The position numbers were made by a program, and so were the translations under genes. A stretch of 64,000 bases of DNA from Chaetoderma sp. LZ-2023a (taxonomy: Eukaryota > Mollusca > Caudofoveata > Chaetodermatida > Chaetodermatidae): positions 31,763,470 through 31,827,469 of the forward strand of contig CM067363.1 of NCBI GenBank assembly GCA_034401795.1, read 5' to 3'. The notes beneath the pieces were generated by a model, which saw only the letters and a list, made by a program, of their open reading frames with translations, was not told where the DNA came from and did not search any database. Within the stretch, counting starts at the first letter, position 1, and each line of letters begins with the position of its first letter. Positions 45,615-57,038 of the stretch are shown one piece after another.

Positions 45615-46480
45615 ACCTATTATATCAACTTTGTGAAAAAGAAGTTTATCTATGTCAAATTCCACCAAAGTTATAGCCCTTATAGTTTTTCTAATATATT
45701 GAAGTTGCGAAATATAATACTTTCGTTACATTTAGAAATGTGAATCTTTATCTTAGCGAGTGGCAGCTCGAAATATAATGAAAGGCACTACCGAAATATT
45801 ATCATTTTCAAATGACTTCAATATTGTTGAAAAATTCTAAACCCCATGACTCATGGATTTTGACGTAGCGTAAATAATTATCAACCATAGACCACATTTT
45901 AAAGATTATGGACCACAGTTTATTGTTTATATATTTAATGTAGCCCCCTATAATGATAGGGCACTTCATTAAACATAAAACCTGTAAACCATTGCCCTTA
46001 CTTGACACCTACTGATAAGACTAGATTTCCTCTCTTCTAAACTACGATCGTCTTGGTGTTTTAACCTTGTTATTTAACTCTTAATCCATTCCTATCATAA
46101 AGTAGTTTCCCCTTGAACTGTTGCCAACTCCTTTTTGCGTCAATCATTCTCCTTTATTTATAAAATTATATCTCGGCTTAAGAATTATGGTTTGATTGTG
46201 TTATTAAATGTTCTTCGAGATCCACTGGGAACTATGTTATCTGAGTTAACTCTTTCTCTGTCGGCCGACATAGGTAGTGCTTGTGTCAATATTGGAGATA
46301 GGATAGGAAGTGTGTGCGTGCGTGCGTGCGTGCGTGTGTGTAATAAGACATCGGTGTTGATGATGGACGAAGACTAACTATTGGAGCTAGGTTTGGAGGG
46401 GAATGGGGAATTATATCTCCGGCTGGATGGCAGAGAACTCAACGGTATCTGACTCTGAGGATGGATCTGGAGAGCCAAAT
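45615..46480. other. non-coding with (GCGT)n
   Basis: A short GTGCGTGCGTGCGTGCGTGTG run at 46311-46340. No gene is supported; the open frame from 46403 runs straight into the pearl-like element. Confidence 0.4.
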
Positions 46481-46484
46481 GTAG

Positions 46485-46868
46485 TTGCTCACCCGCCTGA
46501 TCTTCCCCTAGGTCATCTACCACAGGTAGCACATTTCCCTCCACAATATGACCTGAACCATACTAGCGTACTATCTTCCCAGCTAAATCTGGTTGAAATT
46601 GCACACGCAGTTAATGAGAAGTAGCATTTTAAACGATTTCCCGCCATTTTTTTTGGAAAATTCAAGATGGCTACAGAAAAAATGGACCAATCAAAATTCT
46701 GTATACAAATTCCGACGCCTAACCCGATAGGGTGCTTCCAGCGATATTAGGTTGAAATCTGCCAAGCGGTTAATGAGTAGCGTTTTTAAGCAAAGCTTGA
46801 CGGATGGACGGCACCGGAAGGACAGCCGGACGACCGCCATGGCATAGGCTCCCTTGGCCAGGTGAGCT
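46485..46868 (+). mobile_element. pearl/Helentron-like element with one internal unit
   Basis: Left GCTCACCCGCCTG, right GGCCAGGTGAGC. One complete ~150-bp unit (AAGATGGCTACAGAAAAAAT, CCAATCAAAATTCTG, GGTTGAAATCTGCC) is of the same subfamily as 8053-9106. It is followed by TTGACGGATGGACGGC and GCCATGGCATAGGC. Confidence 0.7.
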
Positions 46869-47189
46869 AAAAATAAAGATACTGTGCCAGATCTCATGGT
46901 AGTCCCACATAAACAGCACCTGCGCTCTATACTGTCGAGCTTACTTTTCAGTTCGCTTACCACGCGATGATGATAGAAGCCATGACCTGAAATGAGATGG
47001 GATTTCATTGCGCTTATCTGTTTCAGCTGTGGGTACGATGCTTATTTTCTATATATGAATTTAAATGTTGGCAATACACTGACAGAAAACTTGTGATGAC
47101 GACATAGGTGCTTACCAATTCTTGTTACCCATGCTGCGCATCCGTCAACTGAGCACATGTGTATTTCCTGTTTAACTCCTTTGTGTAAA

Positions 47190-47530
47190 CCAGATTATCC
47201 ATTCATCATATGACATCATAATCAACTAGGTGATGTGTAGGATGACGTCATGAATAACTTAGATAAGTATGTCACGAATGCATAATTGGTGATGGACTAA
47301 GTGTTGTCGTACCAATTATATGCCTACTATTTAATAAACATAAAAATGTATTTTGGAACTAATTTGACTCGTGTGGTTAGTCTTTATTCAACAGCTACAT
47401 GTAACTTGTATAGTTTTCTGGAAATTGAGATTTAGGGAGTTTATGGATCTATCTATCCCAACACAAGTGGGGCGTTGGTGGAGCTTAACTAGATAGGCTG
47501 GGCACAGTTAACACTGGTACGGTCCATTGA
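47190..47530 (-). mobile_element. family B MITE, palindrome mostly lost
   Basis: CATATGACATCATAATC and GATGACGTCATGAATAAC (about 47243), TTATGCCTACTATTTAATAAAC-type block, reduced core, then the reverse GC-box arm to GGTACGGTCCATTG. Confidence 0.75.
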
Positions 47531-47639
47531 TTATCACAGATTTATGTAACAGACAGGATCCCTCCATTAAATTATCGAGCAACTAACTGGTAAATGAACT
47601 CAGACTGGTCCTGTGTATCCAGGCTTGGGAACACTTGAA

Positions 47640-48830
47640 CAAGCGGCTCAAGGGCCATAGTGCTCACCTGGCAGATGATGAACTGTAAACATGTTTCCAT
47701 TAATTAATGTACAAGCACCATTGGTCAATCGGGCAAGTACAACTCTTGCCATAGACCAATGGTCCTTATAACTATTGACCATTGAGGAAATCATCCATAC
47801 CACTAATAACCAACCTATTAACAAATGAGACAAGCACCATTTATCAATGGGACAATTGAAACTGTTGCCACTGACCAATGGAACCTTGGTCATTGGCCTT
47901 CTTAATGGAACCTTGGTCATTGGCCTTCTTGAACAGTGAATCAAGTATCATTGACACAATTTACCAACAAGGTAAGCATAGCTGATGCCATTGTCCGACA
48001 AGAGAACAGGTTCCTGACATTAGTGACCAATGAGAAGTGTTATACATAATTGACCAATGGATAAAGCACCTTTGGTCAATGTGGCAAGCATAACTGATGC
48101 CATTGACAAATGAAGGCTTTTTGGCATCATTGACAAATGAGACAATCGTCTGATACTATTGACCAGTACTATTGACCAGTGGGACAAACAGCAGTTGTCA
48201 ATGAGGAAAGCTGTAACCGATGTCAATGGGTCAAAGGTTCCTGGAAACCAAATGAGACAGAAATATTAAAATTTTACGGGAGTCCGTGTACACATGACCC
48301 TATTGACCACCAGGTAAACAAACCTTCATTGGCTCATGGAGCACACAACACATGCCATTTACAAATGGGCCAATGGTCACAGAAAGACTTGGCGAGGAAA
48401 TGTTGGTGTCCTTCACATTATTGACCAAAGAAAAAATTCCACTGACCAATGGTGCAACCATCCCCCCGACACTACTGTCAAATGGTTCACTGTGTATCAA
48501 AAGATGCCATTTACATATACCAGTGGGAAAATGGTCATGGGCTAAAATTTGAGCCGATAAAACAAAAATATAGGTTTTCTTGACATTATTGACTAATGTG
48601 AAACGTACCATTGGCCAATTGGGGAAGTCATCCCCGATGCTATAGGTTAATGGTTTAAGTGTCTCGACAGATGACGCTTACAAATGGGCCAATAGTCAGT
48701 CAAAGATTTTATGAGGAAATGCAACAACACTGGAATCCTTGACATTAGTGACCAACGAAAAAAGTACCATTGATCAATGGGACAGCCATCTTTGACACTA
48801 TTGTAACATGGTTAGTGTACTAAACATGGT
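47640..48830. repeat. degenerate minisatellite rich in CCAAT/ATTGG
   Basis: Blocks such as ATTGACCAATGG, GACAAGCACCATT and CCATTTACAAATGGGCC recur at irregular spacing of about 30-80 bp over 1.2 kb. AACCTTGGTCATTGGCCTTCTT is repeated in direct tandem at 47881 and 47911. Open frames on both strands are by-products. Dozens of CCAAT or ATTGG words result. Confidence 0.7.
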
Positions 48831-49319
48831 TTATACAATAATTTGACCAATTCATTCAAGAACTTTTCAAGTAATTTTCAAGGACAATATCTCTTGTTTT
48901 CAAGGACTAAAACTATGCTATCATGAGCGGGTGAAGGAAATTGTGTAAATTCAATGTTTTGAAATGCAATCTCAAAATAGTGCTGAGTGATATCAAGTCT
49001 TACATTTTATGCAACTTTTGCCTATAGTGGGAAAAACATTTTCAAGTCCTTGCTGCCATTTTCAAGTACTTTTCAAGGCAAATTAAAAATTCAAACACTT
49101 TCCAGGACTGCTGCCAAAATTCAATTATTTTTAAAATTTGTACGAACCCCTACTAAAGAAACATTGCTGCCAATTCTTGTTTTAATATATTAACAATTGA
49201 CGAAATGTGCCACAAATGTATTTTCAGCAACATCGTCCACCAAAATTATCGAAAATTGTACACAAGTTTCTTTGCTATTGAGAGAAAAAGATAGAATATT
49301 GACATCAGCGTGGTACGGG

Positions 49320-49548
49320 TTAACCCTTTAACCCGTGAATTAATTTTTTTAAATTTCAATTTTCTCAGAAAATTTCATTTGCAGACCAAGAGGACTATTT
49401 TTGAAAATTTACCACTATTATGACTGGCTCAGTTATCGAGCCAGTCATTTCAGTGGTAAATTTTAAGTCTTCTCTTGGTCTGTAAATGGACATTTCTCAA
49501 GACCACTGTAGAAACCGTTTTTGGCTGATATGATGGTTAGAGTTAAAG
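49320..49548. mobile_element. family A hairpin MITE
   Basis: It starts TTAACCCTTTAACCC. The palindrome around GACTGGCTCAGTTATCGAG has good arms with one deletion in the right arm (GTAAATTTTAAGTC). The right end is decayed (GAGTTAAAG). Confidence 0.75.
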
Positions 49549-49549
49549 A

Positions 49550-50210
49550 ACAACCGCTATGGCCCTTGTTTCAAGTCGTAGGGTCTTTATATTCATAGTA
49601 AAAATAAATATTGCCTTAAGGAATATATTTGTTAAATTTGGTTTGGATCCATTGATTTGACGAACAACTGTATTTTTCGCACTAAGGTTCAATAGTTTAA
49701 AATATAAATGTGCAAGAGTTATCGGCCTTGTATAAAGGTGTGGCCTGTTTATATTCATAGTTTAAATAATGTTTAACTGAAGGAACATATCTGATGAATT
49801 TGGATGAAATTTTTATCCATCAACAATTGATGAAACAAAATGTATTTTCCCCATAGGGTCCAATAGTTTTAAATATCTTAATTGGCCACCGCTATGGCTC
49901 TTATTTAAATGTGTGGCCTCTTTATATTCATAGTTCAAATAGATAAATGATGATAGGCCTATATCTGCCAATTTAGGTTTAATCATCGATAAATAAGGAA
50001 ACCTGCCACAAACAGTGTTTCCCTATAGGCTTCAATACTTTGAAAACATACATAATTCTGCTATTTAAAGGTGTGGTGGCCACTTCATCTTCATAGCCCA
50101 ATTATACATGACTGATATTGCCTAAAGGGGCATGCCTGCCAAATTTGGTTTTAATCCATCAACAAATAGCAAATCGTGCCACAACTTGTGATTGTTTAAG
50201 TTCTCACGGG
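49550..50210. repeat. tandem repeat, ~165-bp unit, four copies
   Basis: GCTATGGCCCTTG-like blocks followed by GGTGTGGCCTCTTTATATTC and ATAG recur at about 49553, 49716, 49889 and 50049. Each unit also has an AATTTGGTTTxxATCCATC block and a (A/G)GGxTTCAATAxTTT block. Units are about 70-80 percent alike by eye. Confidence 0.7.
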
Positions 50211-50214
50211 TGAC

Positions 50215-51330
50215 CTAAAAAACATGTTTTATCACTATCACACATACCTTAAAACCTTTGACCTTTTGACCCCAATGTTATTGTGCCATCCATCTTACTA
50301 TAAGGAGGCATGTGTCCATGATGAAGCACACGAGATATCAACGGCCACATGTAAGTTGAGCTACAGGCAAATTGGATGACACCGTCGCCATCACCATCAT
50401 GATGATACAGAGAAAGGGTATTACAATAGCATGTTTACCTCGTAGGCTCATTGACAGAATGAACGACCTATGGATCATTTAGTGGCATCCAATCATTAAA
50501 CCAATAAAAACATTTTCATCCATGTGTTCATTGACTTTATTCTTCCTTCATGAAGATACATATGTTAGCACAAATTTTTATCACATGAAACAACGTAATA
50601 ATTCACTTAATAAGCGCTTTAAAATCATGACAAAATGCTGAAAGATGGTAGCTAGTTCATGTGCTCACACGGCTATAAATATATTATTTTAGTACATAAT
50701 GAAATACGAGATTAAATTCAGATTCAGCTTAGATATTTATAAATGACATTTGTCAAATATCTGTACAATCTGTTCAATATTTTGAAATTATTATTAATCT
50801 TATATAAAGTTGTCTCTCTCTGCCTGTAGCGGCGACAACTTTCAGTCAATTAACTTTCAAAATATTCAGCTTTTATACTTAGAAATGTATCTATTCCAGG
50901 ACAATGATTTTAGAAAATCAGAATGAAAAGGGTTAAGTAAAAGTGAAATAATTTACAGGATCATTTTTGTCAGAGACCAGTAGAAGTCTATTGATTTGTC
51001 TGTTGGTCTATCGCTTTCTCGTCTGTCACGCTTTTTCAGAGTCATCCCTTCATGAATCAAAATATGTAATATTTAGTTGATTTCTATTGTGTTGTAAGTA
51101 TATGCACTGGATGTTCTACAATTAATAATCCCATTAACAGACAGCTAACATGACGAAATTCTAATAAATTTTCAAATCCCTATTTAAATATTTCTAAATG
51201 TCCTGATTATTAGTAAATTAGATGATAACATTGGTCATATCCATAAACTTTGTCTTAATATCGACCTTACATGTATTGGTAGCCTTCATCATAAACCCAG
51301 ACCATAAAAGCATTTACATGTATAAAATGA
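50215..51330. other. non-coding with one decayed family B core
   Basis: The core at 50770-50875 (TTCAATATTTTGAAATTA to CTTTCAAAATATTCAGC) again shows arm-shared variation: AAAGTTGTC on the left and GACAACTTT on the right. The rest has no recognisable feature. Confidence 0.5.
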
Positions 51331-51334
51331 ATGA

Positions 51335-51569
51335 TTAACCCTTTACTGCTCAAATTTGGTCAAGAAAATCAAATTATTTCCTTATTGGATGTCCATCTGC
51401 AGGTAAAGAAGAGTATTTTTGAAAATTTCCCACTGGAACGACTGGCTCATTATCGAGCTAGTCATTCCAGTTGTAAATTTTCAAAAATACTCTTCTCTTT
51501 ACCTGCAGCTGGACATTCCTCAAGACTACTGGAGGCCAGTTTTGGCCGGCTTGACCAGGAAAGGGTTAA
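51335..51569. mobile_element. family A hairpin MITE with arm-shared variants
   Basis: TTAACCC to GGGTTAA complete. Left arm GCAGGTAAAGAAGAGTA, right arm TACTCTTCTCTTTACCTGC, where most copies have GACCAAG and GACTA; both arms changed together. Confidence 0.8.
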
Positions 51570-51807
51570 TGAATGATAATGAAAGCGATGAATTAGATAT
51601 ACAGTGGTCAACAAGCTGATGAAGTGTTGATATTGTTGTTAAATCTGTGAATAGCCATACGTCTTTCAGCTCTTTGTCTCGTCCATGACACACCCTCCAT
51701 CTAGTGCTGTTTTCGTCTGTATGAACACCCTATAAATACAGAAATAGGCATAGAAATCAGTGTTATAAGGGGTTAGCCATGAACCATTTAATACGGATTC
51801 AAGGTGT

Positions 51808-52266
51808 CCGAAAAAAACTGCTTAGTCATCTTGAGAAATGTCCATTTGCAGACCAATAGCAGACTATCTAATAAATTTTTTAACATTGAAATGACTTTGA
51901 GAACGGAGCCAGTCATTCCAAAACGTCAAATGGTAAAATTAAAAAAAAAAATACACTTCTGGTCTGCAAATGGACATATTTGATGGGAAAATTGAATTTT
52001 CTTAAACAACTTTGAGGTTTAACCCTCTAATCCTCAAATTTATTCCAGAAAATTTTAATTCTCTTATCAAAAATGTCCATTTGCAGACCAAGAGATGACT
52101 ATTTATCAAATTTTACCACTGTAATAACTAATGACTGCCTCCGTTATCGAGCCAGTCATTTCATTGGTAAACTCTCAAAAATAGTTTTCTCTTGGTCTGC
52201 AAATGGACATTACTTAAGACCAATGCAGAAACGTTTTTTGGCCAGATTATGTGTTAACGGGTTAAT
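51808..52266. mobile_element. two adjacent family A MITEs
   Basis: A degraded reverse copy at 51808-52020 (GAGCCAGTCATTCC, GGTCTGCAAATGGACA) is followed, sharing the junction GTTTAACCC, by a better copy at 52019-52266 that ends ACGGGTTAA. This head-to-tail contact is seen again at 61484-61890. Confidence 0.7.
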
Positions 52267-52481
52267 AGTTCACCAAGAATAGAACCCCAACCATCATTGA
52301 GGGAATAATGTATGATTTCAAGCAATTTGGGTACATCTTTTGATTCCACACAGACTTCCATGACAATGGATACCATTCTAAATCATTTTTTATTTCGTTC
52401 CATGAATTACATGTAGATATACACAATATACTACCGGTACATTTATGCTGTAGGATTTCAGGCATGTCAGGATTGAAAAGG

Positions 52482-52690
52482 ATAACCCTTGATTGTTCAA
52501 AAGGAAATTGTAGTTTTTGCATACTGGATGTCTATGTCCAAGACAAGCACGACAAGAGAAGACTATTCTAAAATTACCCCTGGAACGACTGGATCATTTA
52601 TCGAGCCAGCCATTAAAATGGTAATATTTCAAAATAATGTCTTCGTTTGACCTGTGAATTGACGTTTTAGACCGGTTTTACATTTAACAT
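52482..52690. repeat. decayed family A MITE
   Basis: ATAACCCTTGATTG at the left, GGAACGACTGGATCATTTATCGAGCC in the centre, TGTCTTCGTTTGACCTG on the right; the right end is lost. Confidence 0.6.
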
Positions 52691-52892
52691 CATGATTAAG
52701 AGGGAAAATAAACGTCGAATGAAAAGTAGAATGTGCAGACAGTTAATAGTGTGCCACCCAAACGTACCATTGGCGCTACAGGGTGGTGGGGTGTCATTTC
52801 ACAATCCGAAATCATATTTATACATGTAATTTACTTGTACAAATTTGTTAAAATTTCAACAAACAGCTTCGGGGGGGGAGCATGACGAATGG

Positions 52893-52894
<2 letters not shown>

Positions 52895-52962
<68 letters not shown>
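52895..52962. repeat. (TA)n microsatellite
   Basis: About 32 TA units. Confidence 0.95.
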
Positions 52963-53194
52963 CCTTTTGACTTGCATTCAGTATCACCCCACCCCTCGCT
53001 CTCCTCCCAGGGACCGGAGGCAAACAGAAATGTCATCCCACAATCCGTAATGATATAGGCAACTCATCTAAGTACCAAATTTACTCAGCCTCATGATCAA
53101 AATTTGAATGATATTTGATCATTTTCCCACCCCAGCACCAAACGGCTATTTGGTTAATCTATAATTTATAGCTATGGACATGATGGATATGAAT

Positions 53195-53266
53195 GCAGAT
53201 TGGCTGCAATTGCCTCCAGTCAAATTTATTTCAAAATATTAAACAGAATAAGTTTTATATCATAAA
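53195..53266. repeat. family B core fragment cut by the DIRS element
   Basis: GGCTGCAATTGCCTCCAGTC, TTTCAAAATATTAAACAG and TTTTATATCATAAA, a half core whose right side ends exactly at the DIRS terminus. Confidence 0.55.
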
Positions 53267-53480
53267 GAATGAAGGAAATTTCAATTTCCCTTTCTCTGAG
53301 ATCTAACAATACTTACCATACCATTACATTACTCATTGATAATACAGCTACCCTGAAACTGTACTCTAGGAATCTAGATTTAGAACGCTTTACTGGCTCC
53401 TGGAACCGGGTACCCAACAACCAGGTACCCGCCTGCCAGAGACACTCATATCATTTGCATAGCTACCAAACAATAGAATA
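53267..53480. repeat. DIRS inverted terminal repeat, 3' side
   Basis: It starts GAATGAAGGAAATTTC and holds CATTACATTACTCATTGATA, AGCTACCCTGAAACTG, GGCTCCTGGAACCGGGTACC and TTTGCATAGCTACC. The same blocks occur in reverse complement at 60045-60231, with a few substitutions and one small insertion. Confidence 0.9.
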
Positions 53481-53514
53481 ACCCATGGCTTGCCTCCGTG
53501 GGGCTGGGAGGCAG

Positions 53515-53635
53515 GGTCTGCAATGTAATGATAAGTATTGTTAGATCTCGGAGAAAGGGAAATTGAAATTTCCGAAATTTCCTTCATTCTCCTTTGATCA
53601 ATACTTACCATTACATTACTCGTTGATAACACCAG
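53515..53635. repeat. DIRS internal complementary region (ICR)
   Basis: The first half, AATGTAATGATAAGTATTGT to ATTTCCTTCATTC, is the complement of the left terminus. The second half, CCTTTGATCAATACTTACCA to CTCGTTGATAAC, is the complement of the right terminus. They join at the point where the two ends would meet in a circle, as in DIRS-1. Confidence 0.85.
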
Positions 53636-54130
53636 ATTTAGTCAGTAACCTGGTGGGAAGGGGCAAGCCATACAAAGCCTCTTTTGCCCCTGGAGAAAGA
53701 ACTTAGACCTAAACTTGACATACAGAGATCTAAAAGGACTGACAAGTTTTGGGACTGAATCACATTCGTATCACCGCTCCCCCACCCTCCCCCCCTCTTT
53801 TCTACTAAAAAATGGAAAGAACTCACGTACATGCATCTCGCCTGAAAACACAAATGTGAGAAGAGGGTTAACAGCTCTTTACACATACATGTATAAGCCA
53901 GGGAATGAGCATGAATATATAAGATGAATAATCATGATACATAAACATAATTAAAAAACCTGTCAAACTTGAATTACCTCATGGATTATGGATTACAGAC
54001 GTGGAGACATCAACCAACACACCTTCGACCAAACGTGTCCCACACTGTTGAATTCCTCTCGCTTGACCCATGTCTGTTCTTACTACTTTTGCTTTACAAA
54101 GTTATCAAAAGGAGATGAGCAGTGTGGCCA

Positions 54131-55143
54131 CTAGACTATCATTTCAAACCAGCTAAAGCGAGTGGATTGGCGGAGTCTGACATGTCCCTCATATAGTAAT
54201 CCATGAGAGGACTCACAGTGCCATTGTGCAACAGCCATGATGTCTTCTAACGGGACACCATTGAATAGGGTGGTCGAGGCAGCTATTCCTCTAACATCGT
54301 GAGCCCTAGCACATTGCACCTGGTGCCCAGTCGCAATCTCGTGGGTAGGCTGAATGCATTCGACTACCCAATGGCAGATAGTATCCATGCATGCGGCGCC
54401 ATATGGCTTTTTATGGCAGATCCACAGATGTCTATCATTTGACCGTAGAGGCCGTCGGTCTTTTGTACTTGGTCAAAGCACGGACTGGACACCAGGCACT
54501 GGCATCGCGATCAAACCTAGTTAGCTTTGGTATAATGATCGGTTTGCCGGGATATTTCAAAGATTGATTCGTTGACAAACTGCTCTTGGCAGCAATCCCA
54601 GACCCTCTCCGGAGACAATAAATCGGTCCCTCTCTGCTGAAAGCGCATGGCTCTCATTGCGCCTTCTTGCTGAGGAAGCTGTCAATAGAAAACCGCCTTT
54701 AGATTCAGATGCATTAGACTAGCCGAACCCAAAGGTTTGAAATGGTGCTTGGCCAGTATATTAAGCACCAAAGAGACTCCAGGCTGGAATGACTACCGGT
54801 TGTCTCGGTCGGAGATTGCTCATTCCCTTCACCATCACATTCAACTAGGCCACCTCTGGACTATCCCTGTTGGCCAAACAAGGGATAACTGATGCCAAAG
54901 CCGACTTGTATCCAGCAATTGTGACAGGAGCCTGTCATTGTAAAGAACAGCTCACAGAGAGTCTATTACTATTTGCTGAATAGTGGATTGAAAGGGATCA
55001 ACACGCTTTCCCTCACACCACTCTGCAAATTTGTTAAACTTGTGGTTATACGACTTAAAGGTTGACCTCCTCGTGGCTGCGATGAAACTCGTAGCCTGTT
55101 GAGAAAAGCCATCCGACGTGGAACGTTGTTTGATAACATTCAT
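54131..55143 (-). pseudogene. DIRS tyrosine recombinase
   Basis: The region starts with a core-binding-like part (TRRSTFKSYNHKFNKFAEWC, 55143-54952). A middle part in shifted frames has the ASSARRRNE block. The C-terminus (54388-54131) has RAHDVRGIAAS, the HxxR motif, then AQW and a candidate nucleophile Tyr in GLLYEGHV. It would catalyse strand exchange between circular cDNA and target. Frameshifts between about 54400 and 54950 break it. Confidence 0.8.
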
Positions 55144-56138
55144 GCAGTCAATTTAGGAAGCGGCCCTTGGCCTGGGAGATTATGTTCGGAATCTCGGGCA
55201 GCTGCACTGGATTGTCCACCAGCAAATCCAGGCGATCCATGAACCACGCGCTGCTGGTCCAAAATGGCGCTATTAGCAAGACCAGGCACGGCTCCGCCAT
55301 GATATTCACCAAAATCTTCGGCAGAAGAATGGTGGGCGGATACGCGTAAGCGTGCGTCCCTCTCCAGCTTATTGCCAGAGCGTCTGTATCGACGGCATTT
55401 GGATCTAGAATCGGCGAGACATAAGTCATGATTTGAGCATTTTCCTTTGTGGCGAACAAGTGCACGTTTGGTTTGCCCCAATGCTCGAAGATCCTTTGTA
55501 GAACTGGAGGGTTGAGAGACCATTTTGTTGGCAGAATCCTCTGTCTGCGAGACAAAGCATCCGCCATAATGTTCAATCGCCCAGGAATGTGAGCTGCTTT
55601 CAAAAGAACAGTAATTCCTGCACCATTAAATCAAGTGCTACACCTACATACACAGTGTGGGTTACCTGGTCTCGCTTTGGCAATTTATGTATAATACTAC
55701 TGTCGAATTGTCCGACCGTATCAATATCACCTTGCCCCTGACATCTGGAACTTTTCCAATGCCAGTTCCACTGCCATCATTTCCAACAGATTGATATGCA
55801 GCTGACACTCTTGGAGAGTCCATGTGCCCGAAACCTGGTGTTACCCAGGCAGCCCCACCACCCCCCACCCCAGCGATGCATCCGTACACACAGACAGCTG
55901 GAGGTGGGGCAGGTGAAGCGAAACTCCTACTAGGAGATTCTGACACTCCTTTCACCATACAAGATGCGACATTATTGGCTCCAAAACTGGTACCAGCTTT
56001 GACAGGGGTTCTGTTCTCTGCTTCCACAGACGTCAGATACAACTGGATAGGTCTTCGCATTAGAGCCACATACGGGATTACCTGCTGCATGGAGACCATC
56101 ATCTGAAGACACCTCCTCGCCTGAATGTAGTTTCCCAA
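55140..56138 (-). pseudogene. DIRS RNase H and connection domain
   Basis: IRSDNSTVVLYINCQ (near 55690) matches the RNase H block with its Asp. The region before it has VYGCIAGVGGGGAAWVTPGF, where the first catalytic Asp of the usual TDAS motif is replaced by Tyr. After a frame change, HIPGRLNIMADALSRR and WSLNPPVLQRIFEHWG lead into the block ending LPEIPNIISQAKGRF, typical between RNase H and recombinase in DIRS. Confidence 0.8.
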
Positions 56139-56276
56139 TCGAAAACTTTTAAGGATGCCTAACAGACATCACTTTGGGCTCTGACGGGTAAACCCTGCCT
56201 TCCTCGAGATCGAATCACATCCCCAAATAAACGAGTGCTGAGTGGGCGTCAACTCGGATTTCTCCATGTTGACTAT

Positions 56277-57036
56277 TCAGCCTAGATCTGAAAGCAATTT
56301 CAGAGTCAGAGCAGTATTCACTCCTAGCCTGGCTGGCGTGTCCGCCCTGATAAGCCAATCATCTATGTAGGTGTGAAGCGCCACTGTCGACAGGCCGAAT
56401 GGGAGGATTACACACTCCCCTACCCGATTCTGAAACGTGAATCTCAGAAACCTGTGACAACTCCTGTTAATTGGAATGTGGAAATATGCATCTTTCAGAT
56501 CGATTGACACACACCACATTCCTTTCCTCAATCCTGCCATTACCGATCTCGGCGATTCCGTCTGGAACTGAGGTGTATGGATAAACCAATTAAATGGCCT
56601 GAGATTGAGTACGGGTCTCCACCCCCTCCCCCCACCCTCTTGGGGTCTTGGGGATAAGGCACATGTTTGAGTAGAAGCCTGGAGTGCCCTGGTTTGCTGG
56701 TTTTATTGCTCCCTTCAGAAGCAAACCTGACACTTCGTTTTGAATGGCTTCTAACTTGTCTGTCTCCCATGGAACGGGAGTCCAGACAGGTGTCTAAGAC
56801 AGATTTTGTGGCGGGATATCCCACCACTCTGGCATGTACCCCTCAGATATCCATCCCAGGACCAGACTGTCTGACGTCACATATCGCCAAGCCTCGACGA
56901 AACGCATGAGGCTTCCACCTATTATAGGCGCATTGATGCCTAATGTGGGTGTCTGGCTCGCGATCCGCTCCACCACCCTCTTAACGAGGGAGGGAGAGAA
57001 CCATTTTGGTCTTGGCTTGATTGGTCTAACTGGCAC
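56277..57036 (-). pseudogene. DIRS reverse transcriptase
   Basis: GSLMRFVEAWRYVTSD, EVSGLLLKGAIKPANQ, GFYSNMCLIPK, then VSIDLKDAYFHIPI (first Asp), ILPFGLST and HTYIDDW (YIDD at 56358-56369). About 25 residues that normally separate LPFGLST from the YxDD block are missing, an internal deletion, and the parts lie in two frames. Inactive. Confidence 0.85.
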
Positions 57037-57038
57037 CG

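Noticed and set aside
46403..46624. 73-codon frame starting MGNYISGWMAEN
   Set aside because: It runs into the pearl-like element at 46485, so at most the first part could be real; no support.
46885..47010. Possible - strand mini-exon bounded by TTTCAG and GTAAGC
   Set aside because: Signals are present but the peptide is short, with stops in most frames and no adjacent exon.
49320..49548. Family A assigned firmly to piggyBac because of TTAA ends
   Set aside because: TTAA is part of the TIR itself (TTAACCC), so a target duplication cannot be separated from the end without empty sites.
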